Positions 55,392 through 64,000 of a stretch of 64,000 nucleotides of DNA are shown here, one piece after another. The position numbers were made by a program, and so were the translations under genes. Under the pieces are notes generated by a model. That model searched no databases and was not told the DNA's origin. It saw only the letters and a program-made list of their open reading frames with translations. How positions within the stretch are numbered: position 1 is the first letter of the stretch; each line of letters starts with the position of its first letter. This stretch comes from Cyanodermella asteris (Eukaryota; Ascomycota; Lecanoromycetes; Ostropales; Stictidaceae). The stretch lies in NCBI GenBank assembly GCA_900618795.1, contig UYJD01000014.1, positions 991,824 to 1,055,823 of the forward strand, in the 5' to 3' direction.

Positions 55392-56615
55392 TCATCTATC
55401 CGCAGAACGGTCAGTTCCTTCTTTGACTCTCCCCAAATCCGCCCAAGCCCAATATACTCTCCAACCAACAGCTCCTCCAGTACCCCTCAGTACGCCTTGT
55501 GCCTTCACATTATCCTCTCCCGTGTCACTATGCACCCAAGTCTTGTCCCCGACACCCTCGAAAGCCAGTAGCCTCGTCACCTCCCGATTCTCTCCGCCCA
55601 CTTCAACCTCAAGTCTCGCGATCTCGCCCTTCAACCTCCCGATGAGCACCTTTGCCATCCCCCGACCCCTCCACCTCTCCTCCACATGCAGCGAAGCCAA
55701 GCTCCCATCCGCGGCAATGAAAGCCCAGGCCGCCAGCTTTCCCACATGTTCACCCTCTGTCTCGCGAACAGCGGCAACGGCCCATTTCCGAATCGTATCC
55801 GGGGTACGGCGGATGTGAGAGCGAGAAACGACCAATTGGACGTCTTCCTCTATGCTTGCGGTCGACCATTCGAGACCCGGCGGTAGCTCTTTTATCGATG
55901 TCATAATCTTTGGGTCTGATGTGTCCGTAGCGGGTCCAGGTGGGTAGATGTACTTTAGCCAGATGACCGTGTGACCTCGTATGACGCCTCCTTCACTTGA
56001 ATTCCCACGGTCCTTGCAGCTCGGTTCGCTTGCCTGAGCGAGACCGGATCTTTCGTGCTGGATGCTGTAATCGATCGTGCCAAGACCTTTAAGGAGTCGG
56101 AGGCTGTTCTCGTGTAAGGATCCGAGCATCAATATATCATCCGGCACTGGTTCCGAGGCGGTATCAAAAGTCAGGCTTTCAACGCCACGTGACTGGCCCC
56201 GAGACTGTACATGCGAGAGCAGCGCCAGCATGTGTCTATACGCCTCCCGGTGCTGCGCTTCCACATCTGCTGCCGTGGCCGATGGGTCCGGCGGGAGGTC
56301 TGCGGTCGAGAAGAGCCAACACTCCGTCTCCGGAGCGCGCGAGCGGTCTACGTAGATTGCAGCAAAGGGCGTAGACGGCGTCGGGATCGTCGATTGCCAT
56401 GATGGAGCGTCAGGCGCCGAGCTGGGCGAGCTGAGGTTGGTAACGGTGGGAGGTTTGGAAGGATCGGTCGTGGAGAGGATGGTCGCGTTGGGTAAGTGGA
56501 AGTGAAATTGTATTCGGCGCAGCAGAGGCAGGGTGTATGGGAGGAGGTCTGTCAGGAGTGGGAGGAGAGTTGCTTGAGGGGAGGAATGCGTGTAAACGCG
56601 CGGGAGAGAAGACAT
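55392..56615 (-). CDS. GNAT acetyltransferase with FR47-like C-terminal domain
   Basis: Single exon, 407 residues. The N-terminal two-thirds is divergent. The C-terminal part has the acetyl-CoA-binding core: KLAAWAFIAADGSLASLHVE followed by ERWRGRGMAKVLIGRLKGEI. That is strand 4 and the RxxGxA-type pyrophosphate loop of FR47/glycine-N-acyltransferase-like GNAT proteins. It ends with GGAVGWRVYWAWADL, which suits the last strand. The substrate is unknown and no organelle signal is clear. It is unrelated in sequence to the GNAT at 12.5 kb beyond the fold. Confidence 0.85.
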   Translation of the reverse strand: MSSLPRVYTHSSPQATLLPLLTDLLPYTLPLLRRIQFHFHLPNATILSTTDPSKPPTVTNLSSPSSAPDAPSWQSTIPTPSTPFAAIYVDRSRAPETECWLFSTADLPPDPSATAADVEAQHREAYRHMLALLSHVQSRGQSRGVESLTFDTASEPVPDDILMLGSLHENSLRLLKGLGTIDYSIQHERSGLAQASEPSCKDRGNSSEGGVIRGHTVIWLKYIYPPGPATDTSDPKIMTSIKELPPGLEWSTASIEEDVQLVVSRSHIRRTPDTIRKWAVAAVRETEGEHVGKLAAWAFIAADGSLASLHVEERWRGRGMAKVLIGRLKGEIARLEVEVGGENREVTRLLAFEGVGDKTWVHSDTGEDNVKAQGVLRGTGGAVGWRVYWAWADLGRVKEGTDRSADR

Positions 56616-57234
56616 GATTGCAGTCCCAAGAAAATTTTATTCGTAAATGCAAAAACGTGGGGGAAAACGAGTACAAGTTTGTTTGATAAATGCACGTAAA
56701 CCCGCGTGGTCAGTTGGTGTGGCGTCAATGTTTTGATTTATATGATGATGAGGTTGCGATGCCCCGCTCATCGCATATTAGTAGTACACTGGCCGCGAGT
56801 GCTGTGACTCATGTTATGAAGCATGTTTAGTTCTATTTATTCCGGCTCAGATGGCGTATCTTCGTATCGATGGGATGCTGATACGCGAATGGCACAGAGA
56901 TCTACACGAACGTGGAATTTACAGACGCACAAACTTTGTTTTCCTCCATTTTTTCGGCCCACAGAAACTCGTCCAACGTCAATCCCGCGTCGGTGAGTGT
57001 CGCGACAAAATTTCTTATGTCAAATTCATTGTCTATTCTTGATCTTGTCTGAAGTTCATTCACGTTCTGTGCAGAATTTGCGGTCCTGTGACAATATAAA
57101 CGCCGATGCGCCTATTGGAACCCGAGTCTAATCCCGTGACCAGAAGAGCCAGTCTGTACCATTCGCCGAAGTCAAAGCCAGAAGAATACGACAGGAATCC
57201 GAAGAAAGACTCATCTCTTGACCACCAGAGGCTA
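56616..57234. other. Intergenic between GNAT and dynamin genes
   Basis: No gene is recognised. AT-rich around 56740-56850. Confidence 0.5.
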
Positions 57235-59394
57235 TCAGACGATCTTACGGCCCTCTTCGAGTTTCTCCACCTCCTTGATCAGAGCTTGGCGCTTCTCTTT
57301 CAGCAGTCCATCCTCACCAGCAATGTCCTCCAAGTCTGCATCCGAAAGGCGACTGACATAGTAAGCCGAGAAAAGCTTCAATGGCGAATCCGGTCCGTCA
57401 ACAAGGTGGTAAACGGCGGCCTGCTGGCTGACTGAATCAACGAAGCGCTTGAGTGCAACTTTGTAGTATGACTGGAGTACATCGTGGAAGTCTTGAATCA
57501 CGTGTTCCTTGTTGGACATGGAGTCGATTCTGCCGAGTTCGCTGACCTGCACGACCTCACGTTCCCCATCCCCACCGACCTTTACGCTGATGCTGAGCTT
57601 CTCGGCGGCCTTCTGGATGCGCTCCGATCTGGCTTTCTGTAGGTTGTCGCTGAAATAGTGGTTTGCGGTCAGAGGGATGCTTTGACGCTCGACCTTGAGC
57701 AGGAACTTGACATGGTCGAAAGCGGTCTTGTAGCGTGCGAGCAGCTCGTCGCTCAATTTGGACAGCAGAGCTTCCAGCACTACCTCATCGTGACAGATGG
57801 CACCTAGCAGGGTTGTGATGAAGTTGTGGACCATCTCGATGGCGTCGCTTACGTAGCCGAGCGCGATAAGGTCCCATTTGCTGGATTGCCCGCGAAATAC
57901 GGTGGTCAGAAGGTTTGGATCGATGCTGCCAAGCTCGAAGCCGCGCGATGAAGAGTGTTGATCTTGAATCCAGCCAATGATTCCGGGTACTGCATACTTT
58001 GACACGTACTCTCCGGGATCAACAGTGCAGTCGAGAAGCTCAGACGAAGTGGGAAGGTTACGGACGATAAGTCGCCGAGCCACGTCCTGGTCAGTCTCAG
58101 AATCGGAACTGTCATCGGCCAAGGTTACGTCCTGCCCATCCACCATGAAGCCGTACTCATGCCCGCTAAGGTGCATGTTCGAAGCGAATTGCTCTTGCCT
58201 GATAATGAGCCTGGTGGGCAGTTTCAATCCCTTATACCTCTCGAAGACGTCCGTGCTGTAGCATTTGTTCAGGGCCTCCGTCGTGGTTCTCTCAAACTTG
58301 ATCGCCAAATCCGAGAGAAATGCACGCTGCTCGTACGGGGTTGAGCGCTGCGCTCCAAGCGCTTCAAGCTTTTGGCGTGCGAGTTTGAGCCTGTCAGTGA
58401 TCTCATGGCGTACCTTTGGAAAAACATTTCTGGTATGGCGAGTGAGAATGTCCTGGAGCCGCTTCCTCAGGCTTGCAATGCCAACTTTCTCCACGGGCAA
58501 CAGGCTCCATGGGTATTTCTCGGCGAAGAAACGGCGCTCAGCAGCATCTCTGTTATAGTTGGGATCGTTCAAACTTGCCTGGCCAGGATTGCGGAGCAAT
58601 TGCCAGCCAAGCTTGAGAGGGTAGCGCTTGCCTTTTGCCAGCTCCATAAGCGGTTCCTCGGCACCTGCATCAACGAGATCAGGCTTGGTGAGAACACCCA
58701 AAGTGCGGATACCGTCCTCGTCGAATTCCTTGGCCATGGACAAGATCTCCTGATTCGCAAGATCGAGATTTGCGGCAAGAACGGTCAACATGACCGAACG
58801 TGGGTTCATCATGTGGCCTCGCACCATTCTAGTGACCATTTCCTTATCTTTCTCAGTCGTTCTACCAACTTCGGCGTTGCGGAAAATTCCAGGGACGTCA
58901 ACAATGGAGAGATGTTCTTGTTTGGGACCATATATTTCAATCTTGAAAACATCCTCGGAAAAGTTCGACTTGGACTCCTCATCGAACATGGAAGAAATGC
59001 TGACGTCGCCAATGCCCATGTGGTCTTGAGCTTCAAGAATGATTGCTGCAAAGTCCTTCGCTGTCAGGTCTGTAAGGTTGGGACGAGACCAAGCTTTGAC
59101 GCGAGCCTTGTGCTCATCTGAGGCGTTTGGACTGGGTATGATCGAGGCGGAAATACCTTCGATAGGGCTCCTGCGGAACGTGATTTGCGTTGCGAAACGG
59201 GTGCAAAGCTCTTTATCGCGTGGAAACGGCAGCTGCGTGAGACCTTCAAGCACAGAACTCTTGCCACTTGATTGATCACCGACGACGACAAGTTGCGGCA
59301 GATCAACCAGCTCTCCCACACCGCAATCAAAAAGCTTGTCGATCTTATCCAGCAAGGCCTGGTCGGCCAAGTTGCCAGCCGATAGCGAAGCCAT
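57235..59394 (-). CDS. Dynamin-family (Mx/fungal DRP type) GTPase
   Basis: Single exon. The ATG at 59394 gives 719 residues and places the conserved N-terminal helix (LADQALLDKIDKLFDCGVGE) just before the GTPase, as in relatives; the frame upstream lacks an ATG. G motifs: G1 GDQSSGKSSVLEG, G2 Thr in CTRFATQITF, G3 DVPG, G4 TKPD. A stalk follows (HEITDRLKLARQKLEALGAQ onward) and a C-terminal GED-like helix (LSRLSDADLEDIAGEDGLLK). There is no PH or Pro-rich domain, so it belongs with the Mx-like dynamin-related proteins that are numerous in filamentous fungi. A role in membrane remodelling is possible; the target membrane is unknown. Loop L4/insert B is not recognised. Confidence 0.92.
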   Translation of the reverse strand: MASLSAGNLADQALLDKIDKLFDCGVGELVDLPQLVVVGDQSSGKSSVLEGLTQLPFPRDKELCTRFATQITFRRSPIEGISASIIPSPNASDEHKARVKAWSRPNLTDLTAKDFAAIILEAQDHMGIGDVSISSMFDEESKSNFSEDVFKIEIYGPKQEHLSIVDVPGIFRNAEVGRTTEKDKEMVTRMVRGHMMNPRSVMLTVLAANLDLANQEILSMAKEFDEDGIRTLGVLTKPDLVDAGAEEPLMELAKGKRYPLKLGWQLLRNPGQASLNDPNYNRDAAERRFFAEKYPWSLLPVEKVGIASLRKRLQDILTRHTRNVFPKVRHEITDRLKLARQKLEALGAQRSTPYEQRAFLSDLAIKFERTTTEALNKCYSTDVFERYKGLKLPTRLIIRQEQFASNMHLSGHEYGFMVDGQDVTLADDSSDSETDQDVARRLIVRNLPTSSELLDCTVDPGEYVSKYAVPGIIGWIQDQHSSSRGFELGSIDPNLLTTVFRGQSSKWDLIALGYVSDAIEMVHNFITTLLGAICHDEVVLEALLSKLSDELLARYKTAFDHVKFLLKVERQSIPLTANHYFSDNLQKARSERIQKAAEKLSISVKVGGDGEREVVQVSELGRIDSMSNKEHVIQDFHDVLQSYYKVALKRFVDSVSQQAAVYHLVDGPDSPLKLFSAYYVSRLSDADLEDIAGEDGLLKEKRQALIKEVEKLEEGRKIV

Positions 59395-62053
59395 CTCGAG
59401 GTCTTCAGATGGTGGGTTGCCGAGAATATCGAGGAGCTGGAGAATGGCAAGGATGGAGACAGGATGGAGGTCCTGAGTTGTGGATGACGAATTCACGCGT
59501 CTGAGGGGGGCGGAGCTCGTAGCCGGCAGAAACCCGGGCAGCTGAGAATGAAGTGAGTGGTAAGTGAGTTAACTTAATGCTCCGGAAATCACTGATATAC
59601 GCCAAACTGACCGCTTTCGACGAACTGGGCTTGACTTGCATGTCTTCTACTAGGGGAATCTGAACAGGGAGGTAACTTATATTAACCAAACGAGACTTTC
59701 GACCTGCTTCTCGAATATCTCCTTGTTGTCTGCTCAGCTTCACGTTTGCTCATCGTGACCAAGTTTGCTGCACGGCCTCCTGCATGCATGGCCACGTCTC
59801 CGAATCTTGAACAAGGCATTTTGGGTTCGATTGGCGACAAAGGAAGCACACGAACAGAAATTGAGATCAGATGGTCAATTCGAAGCCCTCACAAGGCTGA
59901 ATGTATGTGCAGCTCAAGTAAGTCTGTCCACAGCTAGGCACTCTGCTACATGGTCGCATTGCTGGTCAAGATGAAGACAGGCAGCAAGTCTCTCCGAAAT
60001 TGTGCATGAGATGGAAGAGTGTCGATGTCGAACCATTTTGTTGAAGAGTGGGCAGGAGGCAGACTCACTTCAAACGGTTGGCTATTCGTGCGCAAAAGAG
60101 TGCGATCGGAGACGCCGAGACTGTGGCTCAAGGCGGCTGACAGAAGTCGGACTGTCTTACCGCCTCCGAAAGTTACTTCTGCGAGGAGCTCTACTTGCTG
60201 TAGCACAGGCAAGCCTTCAGTCAGTTTTGTAAGGTCTGTGCTGAGGCATGTTTGATGGTGTTGATGATGCTACTGAGCTAGGTAGGTCATCGAGCATCTG
60301 CATCAAGACTTGAGCCAGCCTGGGCTGCACCATTTCCCGTTGCTTTACTCTATTGGCGGGTCGACGAGTCAGCACAGCCCGGATGAGTATTCAGCCGCGC
60401 TTTCCAGGCGCCCTGACGCTGGCAGTCGAACCGTTGACACGCTTCTTTGCGACGGACGCTTTTTCGATGTCGCGGAACATGGCTGCATGGCTTACCGTCC
60501 AACAGGCCATCCGTGTGAGTGGGAGCAGAGTCGCAGAACCCCCAGGGACGACGTCCTAGAATCGGGAAGACCATGGCTATGGCCACGTTGTGAAAGGAGT
60601 GGGATCACACTCTCTCGTTGTTCTGACCGGAGGCCAGACAACGCCCGGCACATGGGTACCCTCGCGATGGAAAAAATAAGTGGCATAGCAAGATTGCCAA
60701 GCAGGAGAGTCCGCTGATTACCCCTGGAGGCATCAACTGAAGCTGTCTGCTAAGCAACCCTTAATAGCGGGTGCGCTCACTAAAGCCCCCCCCTTAGCGT
60801 CGATCATCTGGTAGTATTTTGCTGTGCCACCTTTTTTCTTTCCACCTCGAGGCACCTCAGTCGCTCGCACACGGCGGGTTTTGGTACGACGCCTTCACTC
60901 CAACCGGCCGGCAGTTGGCCAGGGCTGCGCTCCGTCCATTGTTGGTGTAGACGAATTAGCAGCAAAGGATGGAGCTGGCAGGACGTTTCAAGCTTCCAAG
61001 GCGTGCCAAAGCGCCGCCGAGGTCGTCCTCCATTTCTCGTGGTCTCCATCTTGCGGTGTTCAAACCTCCTCACGATACGGAGCTGCTATCAATACATGTT
61101 TGCTAACGTCCTTCGCTTTACCACAATCCTCTCCTTACGGCAGCCCCTTTCGTGTCTTGTAAACATGTCTCCGCCTCTATTACCGCTAGCTGCGGCCGTG
61201 TTAGGCTTCCTGGCCGTTCGCACTTCGGGGTCGATCGTAGTAGCAACAGCACTATCGCTGCTCAGCCAGCTGCCTCTCGCTCACTTCTCCCCTGTCGAAC
61301 TTGGTTCTGCGCAGCCTACATGAAGCCTGTGCAGGCATCATATCTCTGATCGATGGCAAGCCACTCTTTCCTTGCCACTGACGCACGTTGACAGTTGCAG
61401 CGAGGAGCGCACAGCTGATCAAGTTCTCTGCGGTACGAGCTGAAGTCGAGCAGTGCACGATGCATTAGCGGCCAGCCGTCCAGGCGCTAGCCACTAGGAA
61501 CAGAAGGCGGTCAAGCGATCGCCGGCCCGTAGCGCCAGCTTCCAGACGGGATGGATGGGAATCTCTACCGTAATGTGAGCCGAAACGCCTGTTGGTCAGG
61601 TTCGGCTCCACCCATCAACACCATTATAACCGAATGAAGAGGGGAGGGGATGGCCCACCACAATAGACAGGATCTTAAGCACTTTCAGTAAAGCGGCGTG
61701 ACTGTCGTCAGCCTTACATTCCGCCGGGAAGGAAAACAGGCTGTCAGCTAGCTACATCGCAAACCCCAGGGCTGGAGGGCTAAGATAGCGCGACTGTCCG
61801 AGCGATTTATAGCCTCTCGAGCAAGCAGGACGATCGAGAGACTCCGGATCTTTGCTAATATCAGAGCAATTACTGCGCCGTTGCTCACCCGATTTCACTA
61901 GGTTTGGTTGCCTTTATGCAGACTGCCGTCGTGCTAGGTTCGTATGTTTAGCGCTAAGATGTATACTGTTGATCAATGCCTGAAAAAATTGACCCAGAGC
62001 ATTCTCACACTTCGCGAAAAATGAAGCGATATGATGGCAAGTCGTCTGCTAGA
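59395..62053. other. 2.6-kb gap without recognisable gene
   Basis: Only short overlapping frames on both strands (up to about 135 codons at 60310-60717) with no domain, consistent codon usage or splice structure. A poly-C run is at 60787-60794. A 52-codon frame beginning at 61165 has a hydrophobic start (MSPPLLPLAAAVLGFLAV) but nothing else in its favour. Possibly relic DNA. Confidence 0.45.
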
Positions 62054-63724
62054 TTACACTCCTTTCTCGTCGGATATTTTCGTCTGTACGCCCTCCGCAT
62101 GTGCGGCTTCTTTATGGTTGGCTTGCCTCATGCCAACCCCCCTAACTTCGGACTGCGTCTCTTCGACCGTAGCCCTTTCACCGTCTTCTGAGTTCGCATA
62201 GGCTAACATCGTAGTCTTAATCCGTAGTACCTCTTCGATGGTCTTGCGCCACGTGCGACCATAGTACATAAACAGCCCAACGACGACAAGTCCCAGCGCG
62301 GTAAAGGCTGCCATGCCAGTATACATCCAACCACTGCCTATAGTCTTCGATAGAGGCTCCGTGATAGACCCACAAACGGCAGCAGACGAGTTCCGACCGA
62401 GTGCGTTGAGCGCCACTAATGACGCAGCCTTCGGTGGAATGAGCTCAGTTAAAGTCGTGGTGGCAAGCCCAAAGACCGTTCCCGCAGAGAAACCCACAAG
62501 AAACCAGCCGACAAGCTGATCGATGTCAGTTCTGAGGCCTCGAGACAAGAGACAGAGTTTCAAATACTTACTGGCCCCGCGATGTTTGTTCTGTATTGGA
62601 CTGTCCAGCCATATATCAGAAGCGAAATCAGAGCATTCACGCCGACGCGGTTCTCAGGACAGAAAAAGAGCTGTTCCAATGGATCGTGACGTGCCAGACG
62701 CTTTGCACGATGTGCTGCGATCTTGTCTGACCATCCACCACTCAAGAGACTATCTGCAATCAGACCACCAGCAAAAGAAAGATAACACAATCCAACCAGG
62801 ATGTAGGACAGCTCGTAGGGTGCTTCATGGAAAGCCTGCTGAGCAGTCGTTGCGGTCATCAGACACGCACCGAAGCTGGCGCTTGCTAAGAAAATCATGG
62901 ATGCGACCGCTGGGAAGCGCAAGAAGCTGATACTCGAGAGAGGGAGAAACAGGTAGTGAAATATTGCAGCGATGATTCTTGCTCTGTATCCAGACTTGGT
63001 AGTCCGGCTGCTCTCACCGTCGTCCTGGATAGATTGTTGATCCTGTACTCGCGTTTCGCTCAGTGTGAATATGAGCACAAACGCGACAGTGGCTGCATAT
63101 ACTCCAAGGAAGTACTGTGTTGCCCTCCAGCCCCAGACCTGTCCGACTGCTCCGCCAATGACCGGCCCCAAGGCCGGTCCGGTCAAGGGGCCTAGATAGA
63201 AGATGCTCATGGCAAAACCCCGGGTCTCTGAAGGCCAGATATCATCTATCACAGCAGCGCCTGCGACCGTTGTTGCACAACTGCAGAAAGAAGCAAGAAC
63301 TCGCATCACAATCAACAAGCTGACATTCTGCGATATCCTCCTATAACGGAGATAATAGTGAACAAGAACAAGGAGCTGAGTAAGACAGGCCGCCGCCCCT
63401 TCTCGTCTGCCAGAAGCGACCAGTATAGAGGTGCAACAGCGGGACCGATTAGTGTCAGGGTCGCAGTCAGATTTGACAGCTCCGTTGTGGTGCCGAGGCT
63501 GACTGGCAGTTGCGTAAGGTTCGCTATTGAACCAATAAGTCAGCGATTAACTCTGGTCCAACGAACGTCATCTAGAACGCACGATACAACAACGTATAAG
63601 ACAAAGGGTCGAGAAACGCCGTAGCGGCAAGGACGCTTGTGAGGAGCCATTTGATCTTGACTGGCTTGTCCTTAAGGTGTGTGGTATGGATCGCGGAAGT
63701 GCGTTGCTGCGGTACAGACTTCAT
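62054..63724 (-). pseudogene. MFS drug:H+ antiporter-like transporter with apparent frameshift
   Basis: Exons read as 63724-63583, 63523 to about 63336, then about 63335-62572 and 62515-62054. The 59-nt first intron and 56-nt last intron have clean splice sites. Major facilitator hallmarks: motif A-like LLADEKGRRPVLL after helix 2, motif B/C region LLIVMRVLASF and YLGPLTGPALGPVIGGAVGQ in helices 4-5, and the late half GWFLVGFSAGTVFGLATTTL. This is the DHA1-type layout (about 12 helices). Between ISVIGG and SQNVSLLIVMRV the frame must shift by one base (63330-63345), with no room for an intron. The gene is therefore either a young pseudogene or carries a sequencing or assembly error. Everything else looks intact. 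A substrate cannot be assigned. Confidence 0.75.
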
Positions 63725-64000
63725 CGTGATGTGCCTAGAGCCGATTTCCTGACCGCAACAGGTTTCAACTGTGCGAGGAGACAAGCTGGGAAGGCCACAA
63801 AGGGGCATGTACCTTTAATGCGCTCGATGGCACCAGGATAGTGTGCGCAGCTGGGCGTTCACTCCGCTCCTCCCTCCCCCCGTAACATCATATCAACATG
63901 GCCAGGCTACGCAGGCCGCCAGCAGCCTGGGCTGGGCTGGGCTAAACTCTCTTTCAGCTCTGTAACAGAACGCCCGTTACATCGATGCCGGGTGTAACGC
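63725..64000. other. Upstream flank of MFS gene to window end
   Basis: Probably the promoter. It contains a short GGGCT triplication (63930-63942) and GTAAC words in opposite orientation (63962-63982). No gene is visible. Confidence 0.4.

Noticed and set aside
61165-61323. 52-codon frame with hydrophobic N-terminus as small secreted peptide
   Set aside because: Chance hydrophobic start; no splice support, no recognisable mature motif and located in a degraded block.
1-64000. CRISPR arrays, bacterial insertion sequences, 5S rRNA
   Set aside because: Looked for but not seen; the sequence is eukaryotic nuclear DNA.

Overview
The window looks like nuclear DNA of a filamentous ascomycete (Pezizomycotina). 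The signs are short GT-AG introns of about 48-130 nt with CTRAY-like branch sites, fungal-only families (WSC sensor, RAX2, Ish1, UstY/DUF3328, rhodopsin-domain membrane proteins) and an arginine attenuator peptide uORF in front of the CPS-A small subunit gene. A Dothideomycete is my guess; the class cannot be fixed from sequence reading alone. All exon coordinates below were read by eye from splice signals and frame continuity.

Layout. 1-1.5 kb: 3' part of an Est1/SMG7-like gene (-). 4.5-6.6 kb: Baeyer-Villiger monooxygenase (-). 7.4-8.1 kb: macrodomain protein (-). 8.8-9.9 kb: ATG3 (+). 10.3-11.6 kb: ALG5 (-). 12.5-13.2 kb: GNAT acetyltransferase (-). 13.7-14.9 kb: secreted Kex2-type repeat polyprotein (-). 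15.4-16.8 kb: coiled-coil protein (-). 18.1-19.1 kb: cyclin L-like (-). 19.3 kb: tRNA-Met(CAT) (-). 21.8-23.3 kb: WSC sensor (+). 24.4-26.1 kb: attenuator uORF plus CPA1/arg-2 (+). 26.6-27.1 kb: cyclophilin (+). 27.3-29.9 kb: divergent pair encoding the two halves of plant Tm-1-type proteins. 30-32 kb: decayed berberine-bridge-type oxidase (-). 33-34.8 kb: phosphoglucomutase (+). 35.4-36.7 kb: KES1/OSH4 (+). 37.7-39.5 kb: Ish1-repeat protein (+). 40.2-40.9 kb: conserved small protein (+).

41-49 kb is the most interesting accessory block. Two UstY-type (DUF3328) oxidases flank a tiny signal-peptide gene, with a divergent 2-oxoglutarate/Fe(II) oxygenase next to them, then a TIR/TSD-bounded MITE, then a rhodopsin-domain membrane protein. 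This resembles a minimal fungal ribosomal-peptide (dikaritin-like) cluster, but no canonical repeated core is seen and the assignment is a hypothesis.

49.9-53.7 kb: RAX2 (-). 55.4-56.6 kb: second GNAT (-). 57.2-59.4 kb: dynamin-like GTPase (-). 62-63.7 kb: MFS transporter (-) with an apparent frameshift. Housekeeping genes (ATG3, ALG5, CPA1, PGM, KES1, RAX2) alternate with accessory ones. Large gaps at 1.5-4.5, 19.4-21.8, 53.7-55.4 and 59.4-62.1 kb show no recognisable genes.
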